Shown here: piece after piece, positions 1-9,471 of the stretch
How positions within the stretch are numbered: position 1 is the first letter of the stretch
Layout of the letters: each line of letters begins with the position of its first letter
From: Carya illinoinensis
Lineage: Eukaryota; Streptophyta; Magnoliopsida; Fagales; Juglandaceae
Length of the DNA stretch: 64,000 nt
Assembly (NCBI RefSeq): GCF_018687715.1
Contig: NC_056760.1
Coordinates: 42,223,501-42,287,500 of the forward strand
Reading direction: 5' to 3'
Notes under the pieces: generated by a model
Told to the model about the DNA's origin: nothing
Database searches by the model: none
What the model saw: the letters and a program-made list of their open reading frames with translations, nothing else
Translations under genes and position numbers: made by a program

Positions 1-132
1 CTGTTTAAGAGGAAGTAGGAATATGGTCAACAAATGCTTTCAGACAAAAAGTAGGAGTGGGTCTTGATAAAGTTGACAACTTCAGGAATGACGATGAAAA
101 GGGGCCTTAAGACAAGCTTTAGGTGGAAAATC

Positions 133-234
133 TTCTCTCTCTCTCTCTCTCTTCCTATCCTTATCGTGGATGGAGCTGGACTGCTTGATGGGTTGGAGAA
201 GAAGTCGGTACTTGTTTCTTGGATGTGAGATCCA

Positions 235-282
<48 letters not shown>
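133..282. repeat. Paired (CT)n and (GA)n microsatellites
   Basis: A CT run (about 133-152) and a longer GA run (about 239-282) lie some 90 bases apart in opposite polarity, so one strand could fold back on itself. The short ORFs read through them encode only Leu-Ser repeats and are not genes. Confidence 0.9.
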
Positions 283-285
<3 letters not shown>

Positions 286-1197
286 GAAGGCAGGGGGTAG
301 GGTTTGTGTAGAAGTGAGAGAAGTTAAATGGACGGATTGCAAATGATGGCCCGACATTCATCAAGTTCTACAGTGTGGAAACCAACTCTTGATTTCCATC
401 CGGTTTTATCGGGTCGGGTCCAATCTTGTAGCATGGGTTCATTGGCCCATCGGGCTTTTTGCACAGGCCTAGAGTGCCACGTTGTCTAAGAGAAAAGGAA
501 AACTTTTGTCTTTTGCCAAACACGATTTAATGGACCAGCCTCCCCTCTACCATCTCGCACCCACCTAACCTCTCCCTAATGTCGCTAACCTCTATTCCCG
601 GCGTCATCTACGGCAAAAAATTGAGTCAAGCCAAGCTTCTTTATATATATAAAAAAAAACCACGATTCGAAGCCTCCATCTTGCACCTGTTGTCCCTCCC
701 GCCCTCCCTCCCTCCCTCCATCACGAGTCACTCTGAGTCGGCCTCCTAAGGTGAAAGTGAAGCTTTGTTTTGAACAATTTTCTAAGGTGAAAGTTATGCT
801 TTGTTTTGAACAATTTCTTCATCTTTGTTTTGTCTATGTGTATTGAGCTTTTATGGACTCACCGATAGCTTTTATTAACATCTATAGAAATTTAATGTAT
901 AGAATGCACGTATTGGTGTAGAATATAGATAAATCAAGTAAAATACATTAGATTATCTATTAGCCCCTTACAATATTTTTGAAGGATTTATCGTTGCCAA
1001 TAGTGATCTGGAGTTGAGAATCTAGCATTTGCCTCTTTTTTAATAAGGCTCGTGCATTCAGATACTCTACATGTATTTGACGTCTAGTTTTATTACTGCA
1101 AGATTCAACTCTTTTATTTTTTTTCATTTCTTCTAATAATATTATGTGGCGTACGATCAAATCTAGGCGGCACATTAGTACCACTATCTCTCTATAT
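283..1197. other. Intergenic, with a promoter-like stretch at 640-817
   Basis: No credible coding region is visible. A TATA-like run at 640-652 is followed by a CCCTCC-rich stretch (about 690-720) and a 36-bp tandem duplication beginning CTAAGGTGAAAGT (746-817). This resembles a plant core promoter and leader, but no ORF follows. It may be the orphaned 5' end of a lost gene, or chance. Confidence 0.3.
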
Positions 1198-1428
1198 ATA
1201 GAGAAATGCTAGGTAGATCGATGGTCTATCGAAACATTTGCACCGATGGGTGCTTTTTTATTTTTTATACATTTTTTTTCTATGTATTAAATGATTTTTT
1301 TATTTTTATTTTGTTAGCTGCTGAGAAATATTTTCTTAGTATTTAAGAAAAAGACAGAAAAAAACATTTTGAAGGGAATCGGTAGTTCTATCTTGACGTA
1401 TTGGCCTTGGCCTTCGTAGAACTACCTA
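1198..1428. mobile_element. Candidate short non-autonomous DNA element
   Basis: A T-rich segment of about 230 bp starts with GCTAGGTAGATC and ends with GAACTACCTAT. The reverse complement of the end (ATAGGTAGTTC) partly matches the start, suggesting short degenerate terminal inverted repeats. It has no ORF. The target duplication is unclear because the right flank is a TA repeat. Confidence 0.35.
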
Positions 1429-1501
1429 TATATATATATATATATATATAAATATTTAGGCTGTTAGGAGAATGACACAGTCGTAAAACCGAAATGCTTT
1501 A

Positions 1502-1695
1502 GGTTGCGTTTAGATGTTGAGTTGAGTTGAAATAAAAGTTAAAAGTTGAATAAAATATTATTAGAGTATTATTTTTTAATATTATTATTATTTTAAAATT
1601 TGAAAAAGTTAAATTATTTATTATATTTTATATTGAAATTTGAAAAAATTATAATAATGAGATGAAATGAATTAAGGAACCAAACTGACCCAATT
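1502..1695. mobile_element. Miniature element of the GTTTGGAT/GATGAGAT family
   Basis: About 190 bp begins near GCGTTTAGATGTTGAG, contains AATATTATTATTATT and TTTGAAAAAGTT blocks, and ends near GAGATGAAATGAATT. Closely similar sequences recur at 18490-18670, 58518-58735 and 61733-61950. No coding capacity; interpreted as a MITE family. Confidence 0.6.
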
Positions 1696-1699
1696 TTCT

Positions 1700-2540
1700 C
1701 GCCCAGCAAAGCAAAGACATGTACATAGGAAGACTTTTAAAGCAAAGCAAAATATTAATATATTATAGGTAATTAGAAAGGAAATGTTTTCCATCTAAGT
1801 GAGGATTTCAACGCAATGTGTGCTGTTTGAACTTGGGTTTGCGATTTTGCTGTTGGAATTTGGACGTACGTCTTCCAATATACCAATTGTCTGCGACGGA
1901 GAAGAAACATTTTGCAAGCTTTTTCAAATTTCATACAAGTTTTTATAAAAATTAAATTCTATCTAAAAATAATATAAAAGAAACTATTCTTTATTACTAA
2001 ACAAAAGAATTGCCATGCCACATCCAAAGTCTACATTGTTTAGCACGCCTCTAGAAATAGAGACTTTTTGGACCGCCTTTACCAAAAGCCGAAAACATGT
2101 GCGTACGTGTTTTTATTCATTTTTTTTTTCTCTCTATTATCGAAAGCCATTAAAGAATCCTAATTCAAAATATCTAATTATTATTTATAAAATTCTCGTC
2201 TCAATTTCCAAACCAGTCCTCAATATCTTTTATATTTGTTTATCATGTAATTGTGGTCAGATCTGCTACTGATATCATTCGGCCACTCTTCATGGCGGCC
2301 TTTTTGTCAATGCCATAATTTCTATTTTTATGTTTTAGTACGATTTATCCAGATTTCAATTTTATTTTGGACTCTGTATTCTACAGGCTGAGGGGAAAAA
2401 AAAAAAAAAAGTTCAAAAATTTGATTTCGCTTTGACTCAGAGTCGAATTTTGTTCTCATGTCAGAGTTGGAGGTGTCGCCGAACAAACTCCTACTCCACT
2501 CCGATCCCACTCTGACTTCGAATTTGACTATAATATTATA
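1700..2540. other. Intergenic, no gene seen
   Basis: AT-rich DNA. The short ORFs here (for example 2015-2272) have low-complexity composition and no recognisable domain. Confidence 0.6.
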
Positions 2541-3214
2541 CATATGTTATAAAAATATATGTATTTATTTATATATCGATCATATATACTAATATAATTA
2601 TATAATTAGAATTTATATATTTAAATTCAATAATATACTAATATGAGCTATCCTTATAAAATAATAAAGTTATACTATAATAGAAATAAACTAAATTGAT
2701 TACTAATAGTTTAGTATATGTAAATATCATAGTATTACTAGCATGTAATACTAATGTATAATAACACTAGTATAATAATATGTAATATTAAGTCTAGTAT
2801 ATAATTAAGTTAGAAATAAGTTAGATACTAGTAAAATAATATGTAATTAAACACTATAATACAAGTCTTTAATAGGAATAAGTTAAGACTAGTGTATAGA
2901 ATAGTCTAATGAGTTTATAACATGTAATTGTTACTAATCAATACTATAGTACAAATATAAATACTAACAATTCTACTTAAACACTATAGTATAAGTCTAT
3001 TTATAATAATGTATAATAACAATATAGTATGCGTAGTACTAATGTATAATAATACTAGTATATCTGTAAAAAAAAAAAAAAAATAGTAATATAACAAATT
3101 CTATTTAAGCAGTATATTACAATTCTATTTACAAAATTATTTTTAATAATTAACAATAAAAATTAAATTGAGTGATAAAAAAATTATAAAAACTATAAAT
3201 AGAGTGATAACATA
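2541..3214. repeat. AT-rich degenerate repeat field
   Basis: Phrases such as TACTAGTATAATAATATG and TAATGTATAATAA recur irregularly over nearly 700 bases. This is low-complexity DNA with no gene, and the hAT-like element at 3223-13052 is inserted at its edge. Confidence 0.6.
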
Positions 3215-5876
3215 TAATTAGGTAGGGGTGTAAAAAAACCATTGAACTGGTAAACCGGACTGGACCGGACCAAACCGGTGTGATCGGTCCGGTCCCGAGT
3301 TTGGTTTGGTTCAGTACCCTTTTTTTTTCCTTAAAACCGGGCAAAATTTGGTCCAGTTCCGATTTTTCTTTTTCTAAAACTGGACCGGACCAGTTTATAT
3401 ATATTTTAATTTTTTCTATTGTATATAATTTTTATATATAATATATAATTATATATAAAATAGTTTTGTATATATGATAAATTATTAATTAATATAATAT
3501 TAAATTTTAAAATCTTATATCATTTTGTTTATTGTCTTAATAGTTATACTAATATTATATAGTGCATATTAATAGTTATACTAATACTATATCACTATAT
3601 ATTATAATATACTATAATATATCACTATATTATATATTATAATGTACTACAATATATTATCACTATAGTATTTGTAACAGCCCGCTAGAAATTCAATTAA
3701 GGAATTTCTATTGACTTTAGGAACCTCGTGAAAACTCTGTAAGTTTACACGAATCGACTAATCACATAAATTTTAGCCTGTCAACATAGTTAGTGTTATC
3801 ACTCACTATAGTGTCAGAAATGTGATTTTAATTATTTGAGATAGTTAAAAGTGTCAGAATACATTATAGTCTATACCACTAGGCTTAATTGAATATTTAG
3901 AATTTTTCAGTACTAAGTTTATTACGTTTATTTTTGGAATGAATAGTAACCTTGGTAAATGTACTAAGCGCAGTGCTTTCAAAATCACAATGTGAAATAT
4001 CCAAATTAGGTTAGCGATATTTTATTTGGACACTTGGTAAGATCTTAACCACACATAATGAATAGTATTAGATACTTGGCACAAAGAGAAACCATTAGAT
4101 GGAATTGTAAGGGAAATTAAGGTGTGAGATCATAACACTTAAGCAAAATACACATTTGGAAAATATCTTAAGAATAGAGATTTAAAATACACATGGAAAG
4201 ATTTTAGCCACTTTACTCTTCTAAGTCTACTCCACATTTGGAAAATATATTAAGCTGATTTTTATAGATATTATTGGATAGAATATTTTGAGATAATCTT
4301 TTATAGATATTTTGGATAGGAGAAAACCACACTCAACTCTCAACTCCAGCCTTGTCATCTCCTTTATCTCGTCCATAAGCATCTCCAGCCATCACCCACG
4401 AACTTATCTTCATTTACACGTTCCTTTAAAAGAATATCAAACACTTTCTCTCGGACAGCTTTTAGGAGTTCTTTTGCACACCCATTTTGAAGCTTTTGTA
4501 AGTGTTTTATCATAAAGTCTCCTTCATATAAGTTGTTCCTCTTTGAGTCTAGTTTCCGTAGATATATTTTTCGTATCATTCCATGGTCATTTGGTCAGTC
4601 AAAAGTATTTTTAACCATGGAAAGGTCATTCTGGGCGTGAATCTGGAGAGTATGTTATAGTTTGGAGTTTTTGACCAAGCTAATGGATAGATATTGGTCC
4701 GAAATTTTTATGGAGTATTGTTAACATGTATATATGACTATTGGTTGAGGATTTTTGCATGATTAAAGGCTTTGATGAAAAATTTTCTTAGATTTAGAAA
4801 CTTAGAAACTGGAAGAGGAAAAACAGTTTCTGTTTTGAGAAAGTTTAACTCTTTGGTGGTCTAAACCTATTCCAATGACTTTGATAATTTTATTGGAGGA
4901 TCCTAAACATCTTATATACATGTTATATTATTATTTTGAATATATTTGATGTTAGTTTCAAAGATATGAAATTTTATGTAAAGAGATATTCAAATAAGCC
5001 AAAGTGTGGATGTTCTTGGCTAAATTTATGTTTTGGTTAATTTTTAACCATGTGATCTTGAATTAGAAGCTTATATATGTTTTAGAACATCTTTTTAAAC
5101 CATGTGATGGTTTAGTTTGAAGATCACATCTTTATAAGTCATAGATCAAAAGGTTGATCAAAACAAGTTGGAAACAAAAATCAATGGAAATAGCATATGA
5201 GAATTTCGGCCCTATGGAGTTTTTAATAGTTGTGATTAGTTTTAAATTTTTCTAAATTGATATTTGAATTGAGGATAAAATTTATATGAGGCATGTAAAT
5301 TTTGGTGACTTTTGGAGTTAGTATGCAAAATCCTTAAGTTATGGGTAAAACGGTCATTTTCCTACATGCAGAGAGTAAAATAGAAATTTTACTCTTTAAG
5401 TTAGTATTTTTCCATATTTCAAATTATTAGTGATTTAGTGCTAACTTTTAGAATCACTAATTACAGTTCCTCGTGATCGCGCTTAAGGTTTTAATAAGAA
5501 ACGCGGAGATCGAGGTAAGTTAGCTTTTAACTTACTAGCAGTCTACTGTGTATGTGTGCTAAGAAAAAGAACTACAGTGTATGTATGTATGTTATCATAT
5601 ATGTCATGCCATGCCAAGTTATCATGTAATTGTCTATTATACAGAATTTATTCTGTCATCAATTTTTATCTGTTACATAATATATTCTGTCATGTATTAC
5701 TGTACATTACAAGTATGTCATGTTAAATATGTTGTCTGTTATATGTTATGCCATGTTACGAAATGTTACTATCTCAAGTTGGTCATGTATTTCAAGTTAT
5801 GTTCAAATAACGTTATGTTACGTTAGGGCTTCAATCCTTTCGTATTCCAGTCACGTTTCATATTAAGTTTGTGTAG

Positions 5877-6290
5877 AATACATGGGGCCACAACAACTGT
5901 GGAGTATGTATTTACACATAGAATACATGGGGCCACAACAACTGTGGAGTATGTATTTTTCATGTTAAGTCAAGTTATGTAGGATACATGGGGCCACAAC
6001 AACTGTGGAGTATGTATTTAACTACATTGTGATGCGTCGAATACATGGGGCCACAACAACTGTGGAGTATGTATTTTTCATGTTAAGTCAAGTTTATGTA
6101 GAATACATGGGGCCACAACAACTATGGAGTATGTATTTAACTGCATAGTGATGTGTGGAATACATGGGGCCACAATAACTGTGGAGTATGTATTTACACA
6201 TAGAATACATGGGGCCACAACAACTGTGGAGTATGTATTTACACGTAGAATACATGGGGCCACAACAACTGTGGACTATGTATTTTTCAT
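5877..6290. repeat. Hairpin-forming minisatellite in the 5' LTR, 8 copies
   Basis: Eight units begin GAATACATGGGG or GATACATGGGG and are spaced 45 to about 67 bp apart. Each core has nested inverted repeats: ATACAT pairs with ATGTAT, and inside that CCACA pairs with TGTGG. Spacers are of three kinds (TTACACATA, TTTTTCATGTTAAGTCAAG and TTAACTRCAT types) in mixed order, which points to unequal exchange of blocks. Confidence 0.9.
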
Positions 6291-6479
6291 GCTAAGTCAA
6301 GTTTCAGATCAAGTTCATGTCAAGTCAAGTTCAGTTTATGATTCAATTTAAGTCATGTCAATTATGCTATGTTGTACGCTAAGTTATGCTTTAATTACTT
6401 ATGAATTTGATTATGCATTTATGCTTTTACTGTCATCCATACATCATTAGTCTGTGTGGAAGTTTTTTGTTAACTTGCT

Positions 6480-6538
6480 GAGATTTGTAATCAAATCTCA
6501 CTGTGGTAGTCCCAACTACCATTCCCCCCGAATGGTAG
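6480..6538 (+). other. Cluster of perfect stem-loops in the LTR
   Basis: Three perfect inverted repeats lie in 59 bases: GAGATTTG/CAAATCTC (6480-6499), GGTAGT/ACTACC (6505-6520) and CTACCATTC/GAATGGTAG (6516-6538). The second and third share ACTACC, so they are mutually exclusive folds. The block is identical in the 3' LTR (12370-12428). It may belong to the transcript-end region; function not shown. Confidence 0.55.
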
Positions 6539-6948
6539 ATCTTGTTACAGGACCTAAAGGAGGATCAGGAGCTGACCAACTAGACACAGTCGACTGAACG
6601 ACGGTGCGTCGTTAATGTTAATATAGTAGTTAAATTACTACTTGTACGATGGAGTTGCATCTCCAGTACTTTTTGGATCATAAGCATTTTGGACTAGTGT
6701 TGTGATTTTAGTTGTTCAATGGGTCTTTATGTATGAAGTATATTTTAAGCAATTGGGATATTTTCAATTTGGTGCATAGTATTGCTAAAGAAAAAAAATT
6801 ATCCGCTGCGAATATTGCATAATGTTAGATGCATGTTAGGAATATTGCATCTTATATGTCATGAACGGGGGCAGGTAACCTTGTGTTGCATGTTTCGACG
6901 CTTCAAATGTCCGTCTAATCCCAAACGGAATTTGGGAGCGTCACAGGG

Positions 6949-6960
6949 TGGTATCAGAGC
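6949..6960 (+). other. Primer binding site, initiator tRNA-Met type
   Basis: TGGTATCAGAGC lies four bases past the 5' LTR end. This is the standard plant LTR-retrotransposon site for priming minus-strand synthesis. Confidence 0.9.
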
Positions 6961-7113
6961 AATACGTCTCTGGGCAGTAAATCCACATGTCCTTAGGAAA
7001 TGCACCAAACATTAGGCTTGGAATTTTAGTCGTCATTAGGCTTGAATTTCTTAAGGTATGAAAGGTAGTATGTGGTTTTAATACGTATACTCGTGTGTTT
7101 CAAGAAATGACAC

Positions 7114-7365
7114 ATGACTTGTAGTAGAATACCTCAGAAACCTAAGGGAGATAACAATCAAGAGGATCAGAATTCCCCGATGGATGAAGGATCAGCTGAG
7201 GTGGTAAGTTTGCTGACCAATGTGTTTAGACATCCACAACTACGACAAGTGCACATTCCCATTAGAGTATATGCTGTCACTCAGAGAGATGTAGATGCTG
7301 GCGCTCCAGGAACTGCAGGAGCTGGTATCGTCACTAGTATTTTACTAGGACCTATGTGTGGTTAA
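7114..7365 (+). pseudogene. Residual gag fused across a deletion to a gag-end/protease-start remnant
   Basis: An 83-residue ORF starts near where gag would begin. Its second half contains RVYAVTQRDVDAG and then TAGAGIVTSILL, resembling the segment between the gag zinc knuckle and the protease start in plant gypsy polyproteins (family pattern recalled, not searched). No gag core, zinc knuckle or catalytic Asp is present. The most economical reading is an internal deletion that removed most of gag and all of pol. Downstream to 8240 I see no further polyprotein. Confidence 0.5.
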
Positions 7366-8249
7366 ACATAGTTAAGGTTGATCCGATTGCAATTGATGGT
7401 AGTATTGCATTATTGTTATTTTGGAGTAGGTCAAGTCATTGGGGTTGGTAAATTGTACATTGTTTGATTCAAACGAGTCATTGTTTCTATAAATTGTGGT
7501 AGTACTTGAGAATTCAGTTTGGAAGCTGAATTGTTACCCTAGTGGTAAGAGTAACAATTTTCATTAGAAGTATTATTGTTCATACCAATGTAGATATAGA
7601 ATACCTTTTAATAATATGAGAAAGGATATTTAGGGTTGATGAATGGTATTCTACATATTTGGAGAATTGTTTTGATTCTGAGAATACGATGAAAATTGTG
7701 TTTGGAAGAGTAATTTGATTAGGAGAAGTTTTAGCCATAGTAGGATTCATTTATGATAATAGTTTTACCACGCCGCCAGTAAATGATTTCTGGCAAAGCA
7801 CTATCTTTATGGATACATAGATTGATCTTCTTTTCTGGAGACTATTATATGGGGAGTAAAATCTTAGTCTTGAGGATTTATGTGAACATTAGGAACAAAT
7901 CATTTAGAGTTAGAATAAGTGATAACTCATGATGGATAGAAGAGTTATGACAATCATAAGAGAGAAAGTCTCAAGTTTAAGTTATTAATTGGTCAGTTAT
8001 CGAAGTACTACCTAGGAAGAGGACTGATTGTTGCGACTATAAAGAAGTAAGTTAGTCCTAGACCAGTAGAACTCCTTGAGGTTTTTATTAACTTGAAGAT
8101 TACCGAGAGTTTGGATATGCATGATTAAATGCATATTTATATGAGTCATTGGATCATATCATATATATGAAAATCCCTGAAAGAAATAAAATGGAGCACA
8201 TAAAACATCTACCAGAAAATAGAAACACAAATATGAATATTTGTGAAGT

Positions 8250-8260
8250 TTTATTTTATT
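8250..8260 (-). terminator. Overlapping AATAAA signals for the antisense gene
   Basis: On the minus strand two overlapping AATAAA motifs occur about 15-25 bases past the stop codon of the ORF at 8275-8703. The position suits a plant near-upstream polyadenylation element. Confidence 0.5.
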
Positions 8261-8274
8261 ATCTTAAAGCAAAA

Positions 8275-8703
8275 TTACAGAAATTTGAGGCTCTTTGCCT
8301 CAATCCTTAAACGCTCTTGCTCTTCAAAAATCTGCATGCCTTTCCTATCTAAAGGAGTAGCCACTCGAAAAGAAGAGTTAAGCAAAGATTTTAAATCTCT
8401 GTTCTCTCGCTTTACTGCTTCTATCTTCATGTTGGATTCCATAAGAAGTCTCTGAAGAATAGAAATACTCTCGTGGAGTTTGTCAACCCCACCAGTCCTG
8501 GATTGCAGTCGCTGAGAATATGCGACAATGGCTGATGAGTATCGAGTACCGAGACTCACAAGCTCGTAGATAAGTTCATTTTCTGACTTATTAGTCAGAT
8601 CATTATTAGATTGCATAATAGCACCTACGGAAGAAGCAGAAATAACTGGTGAACGAGGTGCAGAATACCTCATGTTTTGGTAATAAGAAGATTGCTGAGC
8701 CAT
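8275..8703 (-). CDS. Antisense ORF of the LTR retrotransposon, 142 residues, predicted coiled coil
   Basis: This ORF runs opposite to the element and is the only substantial intact reading frame in its interior. The protein begins MAQQSSYYQ. Its N-terminal third (residues 1-40) is rich in Ser and Gln, and residues about 60-135 are charged and leucine-rich in a pattern suggesting a coiled coil (motifs ISILQRLLMES and AVKRENRDLKSLL). There is no signal peptide, membrane segment or catalytic motif. A TATA box lies about 100 bases upstream and AATAAA just downstream, so a complete small transcription unit is visible. Antisense extra ORFs are known from some plant gypsy elements, but I do not recognise this family. 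A structural or regulatory role is possible and unproven. Confidence 0.6.
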   Translation of the reverse strand: MAQQSSYYQNMRYSAPRSPVISASSVGAIMQSNNDLTNKSENELIYELVSLGTRYSSAIVAYSQRLQSRTGGVDKLHESISILQRLLMESNMKIEAVKRENRDLKSLLNSSFRVATPLDRKGMQIFEEQERLRIEAKSLKFL

Positions 8704-8804
8704 TGCAGAGTGAGTAAGTAGAAAGAGATTGCAGAGTAAGAATGCAGACTAATTTCAGAAAAGTGAAGAAGATGAGATGCGAAAGAAGATGAACTGAATA
8801 ATTC

Positions 8805-8811
8805 TTTTATA
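8805..8811 (-). promoter_or_regulatory. TATA box of the antisense unit
   Basis: The minus strand reads CTCTATAAAAGAAT, a near-ideal plant TATA box, about 102 bases before the ATG at 8703. The stretch between them is rich in CT and CTTC, as expected of a plant 5' leader. A second TATA-like site (minus strand sense not obvious) occurs near 9043. Confidence 0.6.
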
Positions 8812-8865
8812 GAGAAAATTATGACGAATCATCTCTCGTGAAGCATTTCTCTACAAGAGACAATA

Positions 8866-9041
8866 GCAAAGTAGTATCATAGTTGCGGTGCCTGACAACT
8901 ACAGAAGAAAAAAGTAGTGTCATAGCTATGCGGCGCCTGACAAATTACAGATGAGCAATGTAGGATCATAGCTGCAGTGCCTGACAACTACAGAAGAGCA
9001 AAGTAGTGTCATAGCTATGCGGCGCCTAACAGATACAGAAA
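8866..9041. repeat. Four tandem ~44-bp repeats upstream of the antisense promoter
   Basis: Units starting near 8866, 8909, 8955 and 8998 share GTAGTGTCATAGCTATGC, CGGCGCCTGACAACTACAG and AGAAGAGCAAA phrases. Units 2 and 4 have the longer GCTATGCGGCGCC form, and units 1 and 3 the shorter GTTGCGGTGCC or GCTGCAGTGCC form, so the array probably arose by doubling of a dimer. It begins about 55 bases upstream of the TATA box, where enhancer repeats would sit. Confidence 0.75.
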
Positions 9042-9459
9042 ACCTATAAAAATCATACGGATCAGAGTTGTCTGGTCTAAAACAGAGGCCACCGATTTTG
9101 TTTAAAAAAGAGAGAGAGAGAGAGAGAGAGGTTAACGGTTTAATTTTGATGAATTCTCTACTAACTTTGGTATTTTGCAAGAACACTTAAAGTATATCAC
9201 CTATATTTTTTTAAGGAAGAGTTTCAGAAGATTTTTTTTTTTTACTTGAAGTTATAGGTTTGGAGAGTATGTCGTTACAACTTAGCCAACCTTGTGCAAA
9301 GAAGTATAATCTAATTGTTGATTAAAGTAAGAGAGTTAAAAAATGACATAATCTCAAAGGCAAATATATACGGGATAGACAGTAGGTTGGTAAGCAACAC
9401 CTCCTCATTAAATTGCTATTTCTTATTTAATTCGATTTCGAGGACGAAATCTTTTTTTT

Positions 9460-9471
9460 AGGAGGGGAGAT
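9460..9471 (+). other. Polypurine tract
   Basis: AGGAGGGGAGAT immediately precedes the TG of the 3' LTR and is the expected plus-strand primer. The upstream palindromic phrase TTTCGAGGACGAAAT (about 9435-9449) commonly precedes the tract in plant gypsy elements. Confidence 0.8.

Larger units (their letters stand above)
3673..6945 (+). repeat. 5' LTR
   Basis: Begins TGTAACAG and ends TCACA; 3273 bp. It carries a minisatellite (5877-6290), a stem-loop cluster (6480-6538) and a possible splice donor CGAGGTAAGT near 5511-5520. Short ORFs inside it recur in the 3' LTR and are not genes. Confidence 0.93.

Noticed and set aside
4312..4515. 67-residue ORF present twice (also 10111-10314)
   Set aside because: Both copies lie at the same place in the two LTRs, are Ser/His-rich low complexity, and have no domain.
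5877..6290. CRISPR-like array of regularly spaced repeats
   Set aside because: The genome is clearly a plant nuclear one. The spacers themselves repeat, and the array lies in both LTRs of a retrotransposon.
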